A stretch of 64,000 bases of DNA from Chlorokybus atmophyticus (GCA_009103225.1 RHPI01002048.1:386959-450958), one strand, 5' to 3'. Positions 48,892-62,665 are shown, counted from the stretch's first letter. Translations and numbers: made by a program. Notes: a model not told the origin generated them from the letters alone.

Positions 48892-50324
48892 TCATTCCAG
48901 CTTCTGCGCCTTGCAGATTGGCCGGAGTGCAGCATGGATGCGGCTGCAAGCCTGGTAGATGCAGAGGCCCGGCACAACAATCCAGATGAAGTTCATGAAG
49001 ACAAAATAGAACCAGAAGTACAGGAAGCCTGGCGCAATGTGCTCCAGACCCTCCAATACGCAGGTTGCATAGTACAGGATGTCACCGTAGATCTGGCCCG
49101 CGGAGACCAAAATCTGCAGTGTGTACCGCCACGGCAGGTTGTGCATCATTGCATACCTGTGGAGACAGCCAGTCAAGACAACCAATTATGCAAGTGCATG
49201 TACATGCTGCGCATGCGCGTGTAGTACCATACGAGCACACATACGCGCATGCACACAAGCACCCACACTTGTGCAACATAATTCATCACGACTTACGCAA
49301 CAGCAAGGCAGGCAGGGCCTTCAACAAAGGCAGTAAAAGCCTCCATGCTCACAACAAAGGAATCGCGAGTGGCATATCTGGAGTCTCCCTTAGCATACTC
49401 CTTCCCTGCAACACGCAGAGGGTCAGCCAGTGAACTCCAATCTGCGAGTCACTGCTCTCAACAACAATATAGGTAAGCACTTACAGACTTCAGAGAAGAA
49501 CTCTGGCCTGGGGTCCTTGTAAAACTCCGGCCGCAGGACAAATGCGCCCTCGAGGAAGATGTGTATGAGTCCACTCACAATCATCCACGACAACACAGCC
49601 CGATCAGCTCCATAAAAGTGCTTCACTTGGCCTGCACATGCACGACATTGTTTACCATCGGTTATGCCTGAGAGCTTGTGCGTCTGCACTTTGTAGTGTG
49701 TGCGTGTATGCACAGAAGTGCTTGTGCATGCATGTATATATGAGCGCCTACAACATGCGTGCCTGAAGTATACACATGGGTGACTGCGCTGTATTCTGAC
49801 TTCAATGCTTGCCACCAGCTTCTAACGCAACAGTTTGTCAATCCTGTGTTGCGTACCAGAAAGTGTCCACACCGAAGAGAAAACGATGCCGACAGTGACA
49901 AAGAAGATGGCGAGCATGAGAGGGAGCGGCATCATGCTGGGGACGAAGCCCGGTAGCTCCAGAGACGCCGGATGGTAAGGGTGCACCACGGCGTTGCTGC
50001 TTGCGTGCAATGAGACAGTATAAGTGTGAGTGTGAACTGCGAATAACATTGCAATAGCACCAGTCAGACAAAGAAGACCATCATTCATACAGGCATTTGT
50101 TGGGAGCTCGTTTGCACATAGTGTCCATGGTTGAATGACAAAAACAGCTAATGCTCTTTGTTCTGTCCGTGCTTTCGTAATGCATATAGAACTATACGAT
50201 CACTGGTCCTCATTCGCATATAACACGACGATGGGCAAGCTAAGCAATGACAAGTCAAGGCAAGGCAAAGCAGCAGTAGAACAACTTACGTGATGTTGGC
50301 GGCGGCTTCCATGACGACGCCCAT
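48892..50324 (-). CDS. HYD1: Sterol 8,7-isomerase (HYD1 / emopamil-binding protein)
   Basis: Five exons (50324-50290, 49996-49857, 49631-49485, 49405-49297, 49156-48892) join in phase to 231 residues, the normal size. The enzyme shifts the sterol C8 double bond to C7 in the ER membrane. Residues known to be essential in the human enzyme are recognisable by spacing: His and Glu in GLIHIFLEG, Glu and Thr in SMEAFTAFVEGP, Asn and Trp in FMNFIWIVVP. Four or five hydrophobic helices, YYATCVLEGLEH and the plant-like [29 protein letters not shown] segment agree with EBP. The start ATG begins MGVVMEAAANIT. The intron 1 acceptor has two closely spaced options (cag or the upstream caag), changing one residue. 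Confidence 0.95.
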
Positions 50325-53300
50325 GGTTAGCTACTTGCTGCTGCAAGCTGCACCCCCAAGCAGCAGGCAGCTCGCCGCCTAGCACTAGCACCCAACGGCC
50401 GCTTTACACAAATACAGTGTTCTACGGATAAGCACTACAACCAATTCACAATTCAAGGCACAGCGTTCTGTGCTGGACTTCCCCTATCTAACTCCACCTG
50501 ACGTCAGAAGACACAGACACAAAGTGCGTAGTGCAGCAGGCCACTGATCATTTGAGAGTCAATAGCTGTCAATGACTTGGTCAACAGCTTCACTGTGCCT
50601 GGTCCGTAACACGTAAGTATGCTGCCGCAAGCTCGCGATCTTCTAGGCAAATGGCTAGCCCGGCGGCCACGACAGCAGGGGCGTCGCCGCCGCAACGCAC
50701 GTGGGAAGGAACAGACCTCTCAGCTATCCGCTGCTATCGGCTTCTTGACGATGAATTTATTGCCAGCTGGCAGCTAGCTTTAGTAGGCAGCTCTCATGTG
50801 AACACTGAAAGGGGTGTTGAAGGACCAGTATGAATGGGGTCTGCTTAATGACTTATGAAACGCCAACCGGCGGTGACTCATCAATTAAACGCGACTTGTT
50901 GCGAGGGCAGGTCGTTGAAGCTGTTTTCCGCGGCCGCCTATGTGAATCTCTTTGGAAAACTGGATCACGCGCTGATGTACGGATACGGGTCTCTTGACTT
51001 GTACCGTACACAAATTGACGTATAACCAAGTGGCACAGACTCTCCTCAGGACTACGGGCCAACACGACACTGTCGGCACTTCTGATTGCTTAACGATTTA
51101 TGCCATATATGTAATGCACTTATATACGTAAGATGACACAATACCATGATTAAAGTCTGCATTGCGCCCTACTTCATGCGCGCATGTGCATGCATGTGAT
51201 AGTGACTTGAGCATGTGGCTTCAAATATTTGTTTAGTTGAACTCACTATTTTCAGATTATATCTCATTTATACATTGTATATATAAAAATGAACAAAAGA
51301 GTTGACATTGGCTTAAACACATATACGAGAATTCTCATTTTAAGTAATTGTTTGCGATTTGTGCATTACATACAATATGTTTATGTAATATATTGCAGCA
51401 AAGCGTAAATCAACACACGCGAACAGAGGCAGCTTGTTTGCATAAGCATCTGATTTTTATATGGATACAAATAAAGCTAGAACCCTCAACGCTTCAATTG
51501 TTAGCTGATTGAAGCCAGATGAATTTACGTGAACAAAGTTTGCCAAGTTTTATACTTATGACGGCGCATGAGTCATGATTTTAATAAGAACTTAAACACC
51601 ATAATCATGATGCGCATAACAACACTGTTATCATTCACATATAGTATATATGTCTATATACCATATTCATGTATGTGTACAAGAATTCTTCAATATAGAA
51701 GCATGACACCGTGTGTATTAAGAAAGGTCGAGTGAGTGGTCGAATCAGAAAGAAGTCACCATACTACAAGTACACCCATACAAATGAAAGATAATCGGAC
51801 CTGTATGATGCACACGTAGACCAGTGCAGTGGGGGAACCAATTGTAATTTGCTGTGTAGATGATACTGTATCATACAGTGTGATGATAACACTATTAATA
51901 AATTATATTGTGTCATATAGTCAATCACATCTTGACATCAAGCACATAATTAGGTTGTGCCTTAAATCCTTGTGCTGTAAGTTTGTCAAAGTGTTTATCA
52001 AGCATGTCGTCTGCTGCTGTGCACAATGGATGTGGCGGAGTTGGCCGCGTGTTTGACACTATACGATATGCATACCGCAACCATCTTTGTCATAATGCTG
52101 TAAGGCTTGTGCTTGCATATTGCAAAGGCTGTGACGGTTTTTGAAAACGTTGTGCATGCTCGTTGACACTGGCATCTGTGCACTTAAACGCTGTTTGTAC
52201 ATAGAGTAGTTGAGGTTGCGGGCTTGCATCATGCGCATGCTAGCGTATATGGCACGCTCGCGCATAGTGCCAATAGCATGGTTCACTGCACGTCCGACAT
52301 CACAAGCCAACAAAAAGCGTGCGTGCGTGCGTGTGCGTGTGTCACACAGCTTGTGTATTGCATAAATATTACACAAACGATGTCAACTGATGTGACATCA
52401 AACAACCAATACATTGATGCCTTTCACCCGCATACAGCATGGCGCGTGTGCGTGCTATGTTGACTTTATTATAGCGTATGCTATGAACATTTTTTGTATT
52501 GTCAACATATGTAAGATTACAACTAAAGCAAATGCAACATGCACTGTGCGTCATATAATGGTAATTCATGTACAAGTACATAACCTTATTACCATTCTGA
52601 TGAGTGCAGGCTAATAATAAATTCAATGACGATGGCACGGCAGGGGCTTAACGTGATTGACATGTATGCATGCATGTGCATGACAAAAATTGAAGCTACA
52701 CCATAATAATGATGCTTAACACAACTACTTTATCCAACCAATTATAACGTTTATGTGGCGAGGCTGCATAAACGTTATGTTCTCCGAGCTAAGGTAGCGA
52801 GTTTTGCTACCGTGGCCTGTATTTACGGTGTCAATGGTACACCAGAATACATATGATACATCAACTGGCTGACAATCAGCAAGGCCAAGTGAATGGGACA
52901 CAAGAACTTGCTTTCCAATTACAAATAGGTGCACAAGGTACAACCAAAGCATTTCAGCCAACAATAGGCAAACAACACAATGTAGGGGGCGGGGGCACAA
53001 TGCTAGCATTGAGTGCATGAGCTAGACCAAAGGCAGGAGAGAGTAGAGAGCAGGCAAGGCAGCAACAAGGGTGAAAGATAACCTACCAGCACCGCGCATA
53101 CAGCGGGAGGGAGTAGTCATCCTTGCTGCTGCTGTGCCTGCCATTGTGAACGCCAACTAACAGAGCTCGTGTGGGCAGGTAATGCACTGCTAGTATGCAT
53201 GTATGCATGCCTGAAGGGGAGGTCTAGACTAGTGTAGTGTAGTGAGGTTGGAACAAACAGTTTTTGTAGCCCGGTGGTTGTGTTATAATGTGCTTGCATG

Positions 53301-53696
53301 CTTTTTGGCATGTTGTGACTGATGTCAAGCATGTATACAACTGCTAGCAGCATATCCTGTACATGATATGAACCAATACAGCCTGCATTGATGTCATAAC
53401 GTTGTGAGTGCACAAGTCCACCTCGCTGATAAGGATGGATTGATTGGCTTGTTGGTAAATATGCATATCGACAGAGGTGCCTCATTTCTGCTTTCCTAAT
53501 AATCAGCATGGTTGCTTGGAACTTCACATGATGTTGGCAGGTGATGCATTCCGAAAACATCCCGCGACATTGTGTTTCCCACGTCTTTGGATTGTTGTTG
53601 TTCACGTGCCGGTGCATGCCGTGCATTTGGATACTGTTCTTGAGCTTAAGGAACACTGATGCCTTATGTGCACCATCCCAGCTGCAGAAGCATGTG
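50325..53696. other. AT-rich intergenic region
   Basis: Mostly AT-rich and stop-rich. A plus-strand frame from ATG 50651 (MASPAATTAGASPPQRTWEG...) has coding-like composition for about 40 codons and could be a first exon or an abandoned gene start divergent from HYD1, but no continuation was found. Nothing else is supported. Confidence 0.5.
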
Positions 53697-56600
53697 CTAC
53701 CACCTGCTCAACCATGTGCGGCACTTGGTGCTCTTGCACTTGCACAGCACACCTTGGGCCGGCCGGGCCTCACTCTCTTGACTCGCATCACCCACATCGC
53801 TCTCACCTGGTTTGTACCAGCAGTAGTCGTATGTGAGCTCGGTGCCCGCCCTTATGTCGCGCTTGGCGAAGAAGCCTATCCTGTGCAGGTCCATATCGGC
53901 CGTCTCCACCAGCACGTTGTAGACGCTGAGGTTGGCGTCGCAGCTGTGATTGATGAAGCGGGCCATGTTGCCGCAGTGCGTCGGGTCCACTACATACTTG
54001 CACTCCTGCGCAGCATTGCTCCCTCCTCCACCTTCACTCTTCTCTTGGGAACCGTCGATGTCGAACAGCATGCTGCAGCCATTGCTGATACAAGTCAGCG
54101 CGCGCATCGATTGAGCAGTGGGTGTTCGCCCACACAAACAACCTTTATGCTTACAGGACTCCCTCCCTTTCGTACTGCTCGCCCCGCTTCACGGCCTCGT
54201 CGTGACTGATCACCTCTCCAACGTACTCAACCACGAATGTTCCACTGCATGGTGTGTTGAAAGCAATGTGTATCCATTGCAGTGCAATTGCAAGCTACTG
54301 ATGGGTTACCGTTCAATGTCTTGAGTCGTCCGCAAGCCCCACCCGCAATCAGGAGTCTTGAACACCTCAAGCTGCAGTTGTATGCCCAACTGTACGACTC
54401 TGTTTGGGCAGCTGCTGTTGCATGCGCAGTTGTCATTGCACTCGGCTATCAAGTCCTGGCCAGGGGGAACTTGCACCTGCCAGCTCTTGTTGTTGTTGTT
54501 GTTGTTGTTGTTGTGTTGCACTCATCCATGCCACATCTAGTCATGTAACAACGGGTTACCCTTTTGGCTCGATTGTATGCCAAACGGCCTGCCATCGGCA
54601 AGGGCTCCAATTCGACAGCAGCAGATTTGTGACGCTTCTCGAGCAGCGATTCCATTATATACATGGAATCCCGTTCGTCGGCGCCATTGACTATATGGTG
54701 CTGCGTACACACAATCACTTATACAGCCAGGCAGATCCTCAAGGCGAACACAATGAAATGCAAACGGCACCTTATAATGTGAGCATGTGTGCTGCAGATA
54801 GGAGCCGCACTGTCTCTGACAACACGTACAGCCGGTCGCAGGTTTCAAGTTCTCTGCGCATTGCAACAGCACGAAGAGTCGCTGCTTGTAATGATCACGA
54901 CATACAAAGACACATACGCCTAGCTTGTTTGACAACATACCAGTGGTAACACCACTGGAGGGATGGTACCGTCTTTCCTTAATGTACAAGAAAGGGGGCA
55001 TTGGCTCGTTATCCACAAAATTGATGCAGCGAATGGGCACTCGTTCCTGGCCATTGCTCAGATCTTCCGAAAGAACCAGTCCAGCATGCAAGCCTGTAAG
55101 TTGTGCATGAGATGCTGTCAGGATCATGCCCGGATCAGACCTTCCCATGACAGGCATCCTTGTCACAGACAGTACTCACTTGATGGCACGCATGAAGCAG
55201 TAACTTGAGCTGATGTGAGTGCGTTCGCACTGTCAACAAACCCCTGAACCAACGCAAACGACGTTATGGACGCACTGCAGCGGATTGAGTTTGCTTTGGT
55301 ACCACTGACGCACAATACACCACACTTACACAGCGCTTTGAGCCTTGGTGCCGTTCTCCCTCAGCATGTGAGCTTGTGAGTTGCGAGTCGCACACGCTCT
55401 TTGCTTGTTCGTAACAGTCCTCCTTTATAGCTTGACCCAACTGCTGATGCAGTTTGCTCGCAGCCACCAATGGTGTCCCTGCTGCAACAAATGCAACAAC
55501 AACATTCAATGCGTAAAGACACGCATGCATGCATGCAGCAAATACAAATAGTGCTTGATCTCAACAACATATGTCCTAGTGGCTACCTTGACACTTCAAT
55601 GGTGGAATGCCTGTTTTTCCATTCCGCAGAGCTCGAATCGACTCCGCTTTCAATGCGCGCGCAATGTCCAAAGCACTTCTCGTTTTGCTCTGCTGCTTGA
55701 GGCACTTCCCGCACCGCACTGTTGGGTGTTTCTGCGCTCGGCCCTCAAGCGCGTCCACACAAAGACACGGCCAATGCCATATCGATCGGCATTTTGTCAC
55801 GTTGCAACACGTCACGTACGCATTGTTCTTTCCGCTGCAGCTCTCCCTGCTGCACTGTTGGGATTGCACATGAGACCATGATGCAAGCTCCCCAACACAC
55901 AACAACATCGCACCTTGTATCCATTGCGTTGGGCGATCTTTATGACAGAGGCGAGCTTACGGTAAGCTGCACGTGTGACATCCTTTGAAGCTGCGGTCAG
56001 CTGGTTTCCGCCCGCCATGCTGGCGCACAAGTAGTGCACCTTTCTGTTGGAGTCGCAAGCACATTTCAGCACAGCACAAGTGTGCGCAAAGCAACATGGT
56101 GACCAACTTGTACTCACCCGGCAGCAAGGCCATCTTCACACAAGCAGTATAGCTCTGGTTTGCTGCAGCAAGTGGATATCCACGGAAAGAGCATGGCCGA
56201 CTCATCCTGATTGTCGTCCCAGTTGGCTTCCGGCGGCAAATCGCCTTTGACTCCGCACAGCTCGCAAACAGACATCGGTGGCCTGAGATTACAACGTTGC
56301 TTGATGTACCACCCAACCACATACACAAAGCCATTGTTGGACTGCTGGCATTACTGTTCTGTGGTCGTCGCGGCAGTCCTTGAAGCATAGCCTTCAGCTC
56401 GCTTTGCAAGCACTCTGTGCTTGGTATGGACGGACGCACTTGCGGTAGTGGTTGTGCTGTTGTTGGGGTAGACAGTGACAGCTGTGCTCCTGACCGAAAT
56501 ATCAGTGCATAATAGTGTTGCATGCTGCTGTTGCTGATGGGTTGGCAAGGCGCGTTTGGCTGATGATGGTGTTGTTGTTCGCTCTGGCTTTGGTGATATA

Positions 56601-57017
56601 GCAGATTGAGGAGGGGAAGGCATCTATGCGTACAAGTAAACTGGTCATGCTGCTGCTTTGCAACTATAAGAGCGCACACACAAACGCACTCACAAAAGTG
56701 TCCCTCCGTGTGTGCGCATGTGCACCCACACACGCAGGGATTGAGCGTGCGCATGAGTCTTGCTCTTTCACCTGCGTGGTGCTGATACCAAGGCAAGGGC
56801 GCTTTACGAGCTCTTGTCTGGCGTGTTCGCTCTCGGACTCGGAGTCGCTGGAAATCTCAATGGCGCACGCAGCCTGCGTGCCTCCCAACCGCAATGCCAC
56901 GCTAGTTTGGTGCTGCTGTTGGTTGTCATCGTCATTATCATCGCTGTCGTCCTCCTCTGAGCTTGTGTCAATGGTGAGGTCCACCCAGACCTGCGCCCCC
57001 GAAGTTTGTGCGGCCAT
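53697..57017 (-). CDS. SET-domain histone lysine methyltransferase (SUVR/KMT1-like) with SUMO-interacting motifs
   Basis: The 3' exons are firm: 55093-54953, 54853-54771, about 54637-54560, 54476-54310, 54244-54155 and 54084-53697. They encode a pre-SET region (LSEDLSNGQERVPIRCIN, TGCTCCQRQC, LIAECNDNCACNSSCPNR), then a SET domain (GTFVVEYVGEVISHDEA, ARFINHSCDANL, IGFFAKRDI, ELTYDYCW) and a post-SET CKCKSTKCR. NHSC and the ELTYDY tyrosine, needed for catalysis, are intact. This is the layout of H3K9 methyltransferases. Exon 1 (57017-56772) is acidic with two SUMO-interaction-like motifs, VDLTID and AIEISSDSESE. Between about 56300 and 55300 are further exons with Cys/His clusters (SVCELCGVKGDLP, CCSKPELYCLC, FAHTCAVLKCACDS), perhaps a zinc-binding module; their borders are approximate. 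Confidence 0.85.
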
Positions 57018-58364
57018 CTTGTGTCACAGCACACTCCTCCTTGCTTGCGCCAGTCTCAGCATTGTGTCACCACAACCTGTGCAATGCATGCACTTGATAA
57101 TGCAGCAGCAGAAACAGCAGCAACGGCTGCTTGGAACATGCAAATGCGGCACCGACAAGTTTGGCAATGCACGCACTGCACACAGTTGCAAGGTACCTAG
57201 CGCAACGCCATATGTGAGGTATGGCAGATGAAGCGCACACGTGCTCAAGCATACCTTCAGCTCAACTCATCACGCACTCAGGCTTGAGAGCTTGATCTTG
57301 AGCCAGGCAGAGCTGGCGTATGCTGCACGCTGCCAATGCGCCTGCTTGCGGCAGACAGCCACATAGGAGGAGTCAGTCAGACAGGGACGCCACTACCGCC
57401 ACCCAAGGACAAAAGGGCGGGAATACTACTCTCTCACTCTTCTCGCCAGAGCTTCTGTGAGCGGGCCGAAGTGCCTCCCCTGCCGCAAGTGTGCCCGTCC
57501 AGTAAGCTGCTAGAGGTGGCGGCCGCCCCCCACCGCTCCAGACCCGTCCTCCTCCCCCTGGTCCGCCTCCGCCGCCGCCGCCGCTCCGTCCCCGCTTCCC
57601 TGCCTTTGAAGCAGACAAAAGCGACACGAGATTGCCGCGCCTTCGAAGCTTAACGGGCCGCATTCTTGCGGCTGTCCCGCACCTTGAGAGAAGACTTGTC
57701 CATGTGACTTACTGCGAACCAGTTGTTTGGGCTGGCACTGCTGATGCTGAGGATCAGGTTGATGGTTGTGCTTTGTTACTTCCTTGTCGGTCAGCGACAA
57801 GGGGTGAATAACTTGTTCAAGATAAGCAGGTAAGCAGAAACAACATGTCGTACATGTGAGTTGGATGCGAGTTGAACCATGATAACAGATGTTGACGATG
57901 AAGCCTCAAGCAAGGCAGATGACGCAGCTTCCGCAAACCTTATACTCCTGCTGTTGCAGTGCGGGCAAGTAAATCTTCGCCATTGCCCGTCGAGTGGAGG
58001 TGCATAAGCTTTGCTGGGAGTTGCGTTGTTCCACCCAGGTTTGGCATGAGTGGCAGACAGTGCTTCGGTGCCATTACTCAACAATGTGCGGATCATGTTT
58101 GCTGCAACAGTATGCAGGCTACCACACGAGGCTTGCCGCAGTTTCACTCACATTCACACACAAACAAGGAACAAGACAGAAATAGAACAGCTTGCTAACT
58201 CACAGAAGCTAAGCCATCATTCGGCATGCACATTACAGAACTGCTCTGCACAGCCACAGTCTCATTACTATCATGCAGAAAGTCGCACCACAGCATGGGT
58301 ACATGTGCACAGGTTGAGTACAGCTGTGCATGCCGACTCAAGGACACGTAGATAGGCAAGCTGG
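57018..58364. other. Spacer between the SET gene start and the API5-SPOC gene end
   Basis: This contains the likely SET-gene promoter and the 3' UTR of the next minus-strand gene. Several frames of 80-118 codons exist (for example minus 58147-57791, with CGSLHTVAANMIRTLLSNG), but none matches a known family or gives a spliced chain, so no gene is called. Confidence 0.45.
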
Positions 58365-61300
58365 TTACACGGGTTTGGGTGGGACATATGGTACAATCAG
58401 CGCGAGTAAGCTCTCTCGGGGTTCCCGGGCCACATCTAGGGCGAAACACGTGCCGCTGGCCGCTGGCATCAAGTACATTGTGCGTGTGGCACCATTAACT
58501 TCCAGCTTGACCACGCCCGCACGACCTCGTTGCGCCAAGTACTCCATGAACTTCACAAACTGCAGAGCGATTGGATCGTATAATCATGAAACATGCTGTT
58601 GACTGACCCAATGTTGCGTACACAGCACATTACCTGCTTGTGATTGTCAGTGCCTGCGTCAGACACCAGACGCCACAAGCACTTCTGCAGAAACATGTGA
58701 CATGTGAGCACCTTGATGCAGCTCATAGGCAGCTCTTTTGCTATCACTTGCTACTACAGTGGTGGACATACCTCTCCAGGGGGTGCACTGCGCAGTATTG
58801 TTGTGAGAACGTGTTGTAAATCCGCTCGCATTAAAACGTCCAAGGCTTGTGGCCACCTGTCAAACTAACTTTGTATACGTATGCACTACTGAGAGGTTCT
58901 TGCAAAGAAGAATGAGGTACTCAGATGCGAGGCCATTCAGCAAAAGACACTCACCCTTCTGAGCTTGTAAAACTAGGCTCGCAACCATTGGCTTGCTCAA
59001 GAACAGCGGTAACTTTACACAAGTGCACACCAGACTTTGACAGCGAGCCCTGCCACTTTGTCCCAACATCAGGAACAAGGACTGGCAGTGGTGGAGGCGG
59101 AGAAGTTGGGATGGGAGGTACACTAGGCTCAGGAGGCTGGGAAGGTTGTTCCTCCGGCACAGGTGCAGGAGCTACCCCCAGCTGCTCGTAATCCATGGGA
59201 ACGCTTTCATCAGGCTCTGCTCCATCGTGAGGCGAGTGCCACAGCTGGTCACCATCAGATGTTGCTTGACCATCTGCAGTTTGAGCGGCTGGTGTGCTGG
59301 GCGCAGGCGATACAGATGAGTACACTCTGCTTAGCTGACGAGCTCCTCCTGTATTCAGCCTAGCTGCATTCTCCTGCGCCAGCCTCTGAAACCTGCTGCC
59401 CGAAGACGATCCTCGCAAGGACTGCGCTAGCATGGCTGGCGTCTGGTCGGATGCTGCCGTGAAGCTGTTAGAAGCGGGCAACTTGCGCACTTCCACATCC
59501 CACCCTGACTGACTCTGGCCAGCAAAGTAGCTGCTGTTCTGGCGGCTCATGCCACCCTGTCGCCGGGTCGCATCGGTTGCAGTCTGTTCTGCGGCATCAG
59601 GACTGCCCTGCCCTGAATCTCCCAGCGCAGCGCGCCCTGCTGAGGCAGGGCCTCGTGCATTGGCAATGGCTTGCGAACCGGGTGTGAGCAGGGTGGGAAT
59701 GGAGTTGACCCCGCGTGGTCCCTTGAACTCGACGGAGATTGTCAGCTGCCCAAACCGCTTGCCATGTAGTTTTGCTTTAGCCGCTGCAGCATCCTCAGAG
59801 TGACGAAAGTCAAAGAAAGCGCAGGCAGCCGACCGCAAGAACCTTGAACTGTTAATCGGTCCGTGCTGAGCGAAAGCTTCTATGAGGTCATCTTCGCGCA
59901 CATCTGGCCCAACGCCACCTACCCAGAGATGCCTTGATGAAGATGTGCGAAGCTCTGGCTTCACGCTTCTTGACCTTGATCTGGATGACCTTGGGTTGTC
60001 GGCAGCAGCTGAGCGTGCTTCTCTCTCTGTGCATAGCAGGTTGAGCGCAGTGACTGTGTCTGCAAGGCTTGCAAATTCCAAGAGTATCGCATTGGCAAAC
60101 ACAAATATAATGACGCTCTGAACAGTCAGTCCTGTTGCAGAGACCTCCGCGAGCACAGCTTCTTTCAATGAGTGGCTGCTGATGTCACCGACCCACAAGT
60201 ATGGGTCGGTGATTGTGGAAAGTGCATTGCCACTGGAGTCGGTAAACTTCACTTGCAGCTCATGACCCCATCGCAGCGCACCATGCAAAGCCTGCCGTAT
60301 GCGTGCCGCGTCTTGAACTGTTGCTGCTGTGACAGTTGCTGACTTCAGCTCTAACTTCAAATTGACGATTTCCGCAGTGGCTGCATGCTGCTTCAATTCC
60401 GCCACGAGCAACTCCTTCGTGACGGCTGACCCCAAGGAAGTGATAGTGACATGCTTTGTGGCATACAGCACATTGGACGCTTGCTGCTCTTTTTCGTCAC
60501 GAGGCGTAGCTGCTGTTGGCACTCTCTCAGCGCCAACTGTTGCCTCACTCAAATCACTGTCACGCCGTCGCGGACCGGGTGATGCTGTAACTGGCTCGGG
60601 CTTCGCAACTGCTGCTGCAGCAGGCGCAGCATCACCCTCGACCTTTACCGCTTTCGTGGTGAATGGGCTGTGACTAGGCTGCTCAGCATCGCCTGAATAG
60701 CGCTCTCGCTTTACATCTATGTGCAAGGTGGGTGGGCTGCGTCGTGGTGAAGGTGGCTTAACGGGTGACTCCTTCTGCTCCTGTTTCACTGCCATGCCAC
60801 TCACTGGCGGGTGAACAGGAGATGACAAGTCTGTGAAGCTGGACAAGCGATTTAAGAGGGGCTCAAGCAGAGAACTCTCAGTTTTGCCTGCAAATTCTGC
60901 CTCTTGAGCCTTTGCCGTAAGCCAACGCACAAGACCAGGTGAGTGGTGCAGAACCTGTAAAGGCGTTGACTAGTCAGAAACAGCTCAGACCATCTGCTGC
61001 AGGCAGCAACTGTCACACATACACAGCTACACATGCAAGCACACACCGGCCGATTACCTGCTCAAGAAACAAAACTTTCTGTACAGAGTCACCCGCAAAG
61101 GTGTCTGCCTTCCTTAGAAGGGCATCAGATAGCAACCAGACAGCACCGCTCCGTGCTGCGGCTTCTCCGGTCACGGAGTTCATAGCACAAGCTAGCACCC
61201 CGCGCGGATCAACCTCAAATATGCGCAGCATCGCTTTTGCTGCCATGTCCAGGTTGCCATGCGGCGTGGACGGCTGTTCTGAAGTACACATGAACTGCCC

Positions 61301-62665
61301 GAGATGGCGCAGCAACGATTGACAAACAACCTGTGTAACTGCACACCCGCTGCCTTGGTTCACAGCTGCCGGATTGCAAGCAGCAGCAGCCTCTACAAGA
61401 TGCACTAGCCCAGTCCATGCATCCACCAATACGTCCACGCATGCACCAGAAGATGCGTCGACAGAAGCTGAAGCTGAAGCTTCTTGCCACAGGTGCAACT
61501 GAGCCTGTGCAGCGGCATTCCACAAGGATGGACATGTCGCTGCAAACTTGGGAATAAGCAATGCCGCCAATCGCTGCGGCGCAGATGGACCTGTCACAAC
61601 AAGACTTAGGCAGGCATGCAAGTACTGCATGTGTGCCACAACTACTGCACAAAACTGGTACTATTTCTCCACTACACGTAATGCACACTAGCATGTACCG
61701 AACCGCCATTATTGACATTGTACTTACGGGGCATGAGGTGTTGTGGCAGTTTGATAACTTGCAAGCGCTGCATACGTGCAGAATGGCAGCCATAAATTGA
61801 TTGCACACGCATGTGGGCGATAACGAAGCACGTAAGCAAGGACTGACATTCATGTAGGAGTCAACTCTACCCTCCAGATCAATCGGGCTTAAGGCCTGTC
61901 CAACAGCTGAAGCTTAAACCATTCACGATTGACTGCCCGGCTGGCACTGCATTGCGCATTAACCTTTCACAAAGCCGATTGCACTACATGCAAGGAACAA
62001 ACGTAGAGATGCATGATGGACTGCCCGGCTGGCACTGCATTGAGCATAAACCTTGCACGAAGCAAATTGCACTAGAATGCGAGGAACACAAATGTAAACC
62101 TCAACAGCAAGCATCTGCATTAGGGTTTGGTCTTGCATGCACCAAGCATTGTTTCAATGCGCCGACACATGTCCAAGCCGTGCACATGCAAGCGTGTTAC
62201 CTCTAGCTGCGGCCAGGATGCACTGAAACGCCTCATCCGCCTTGCGCTGCTCTGCCTTGCTAAGAGCGCGTGAGCCATGATGCCGATCAAGAGCGCAGTA
62301 TGCGCGGTACATTGCAGTCAGCTGCGTTTTCAGTTGTGCTTTGGCGGTTAGCGATAGCTCAACAGCATGGCCGATACCACCAGATAAGTCTATACGATCA
62401 GTTGGTTTGCCCGCTGCAACCCAGCACACATGAAGTCATAGAAAGCAATTAGCGACAAACAAGTTCGATCGTCACTGTGAGGAGCTGCTCAACAGATTAA
62501 GCACTACCCCGACAACCCCTTCACAGCAATAACAAGTGATCGTCACTTACCACGATCAGCTGCGGCACCGCCATTAGCATCAGCTGGCGCCTCAAGCTTG
62601 CGCTTCTTGGCACGCTGGTCGTCGGCGGCGTCAGGAGCCTGTGCGGCACCCGCTTCCTCTTCCAT
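58365..62665 (-). CDS. API5-like helical domain fused to RRMs and a SPOC domain (FPA/SPEN-type)
   Basis: Seven exons (62665-62551, 62413-62201, 61590-61058, 60954-58955, 58856-58772, 58684-58634, 58559-58365) keep phase throughout and give 1063 residues. Residues 1-40 are acidic with a nuclear-localisation-like KKRKLE. Residues of about 50-290 match API5 HEAT-like repeats: LAAARGPSAPQRLAALLIPK, then AMLRIFEVDPRGVLACAMN. A Pro/Ser-rich link leads to RRM-like folds at about 453-525, 538-600 and 628-697, the last the clearest (RHLWVGGVGPDVREDDLIEAF, ACAFFDFRHSEDAAAAK). The C-terminus (about 920-1063) is a SPOC domain: WQGSLSKSGVHLCKVTA, WPQALDVLMRADLQHVL, FMEYLAQRGRAGVVKLE. RRM-SPOC proteins such as FPA control RNA 3' end choice and transcription in the nucleus. 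API5 is normally a separate protein. Confidence 0.9.

Noticed and set aside
50651-50833. 60-codon protein gene
   Set aside because: Only the first 40 codons look coding and no following exon was found; mentioned as a possible first exon only.
57373-57663. Gly-rich minus-strand frame of 96 codons
   Set aside because: Composition is driven by a CCG run near 57560; no start context or splice continuation.
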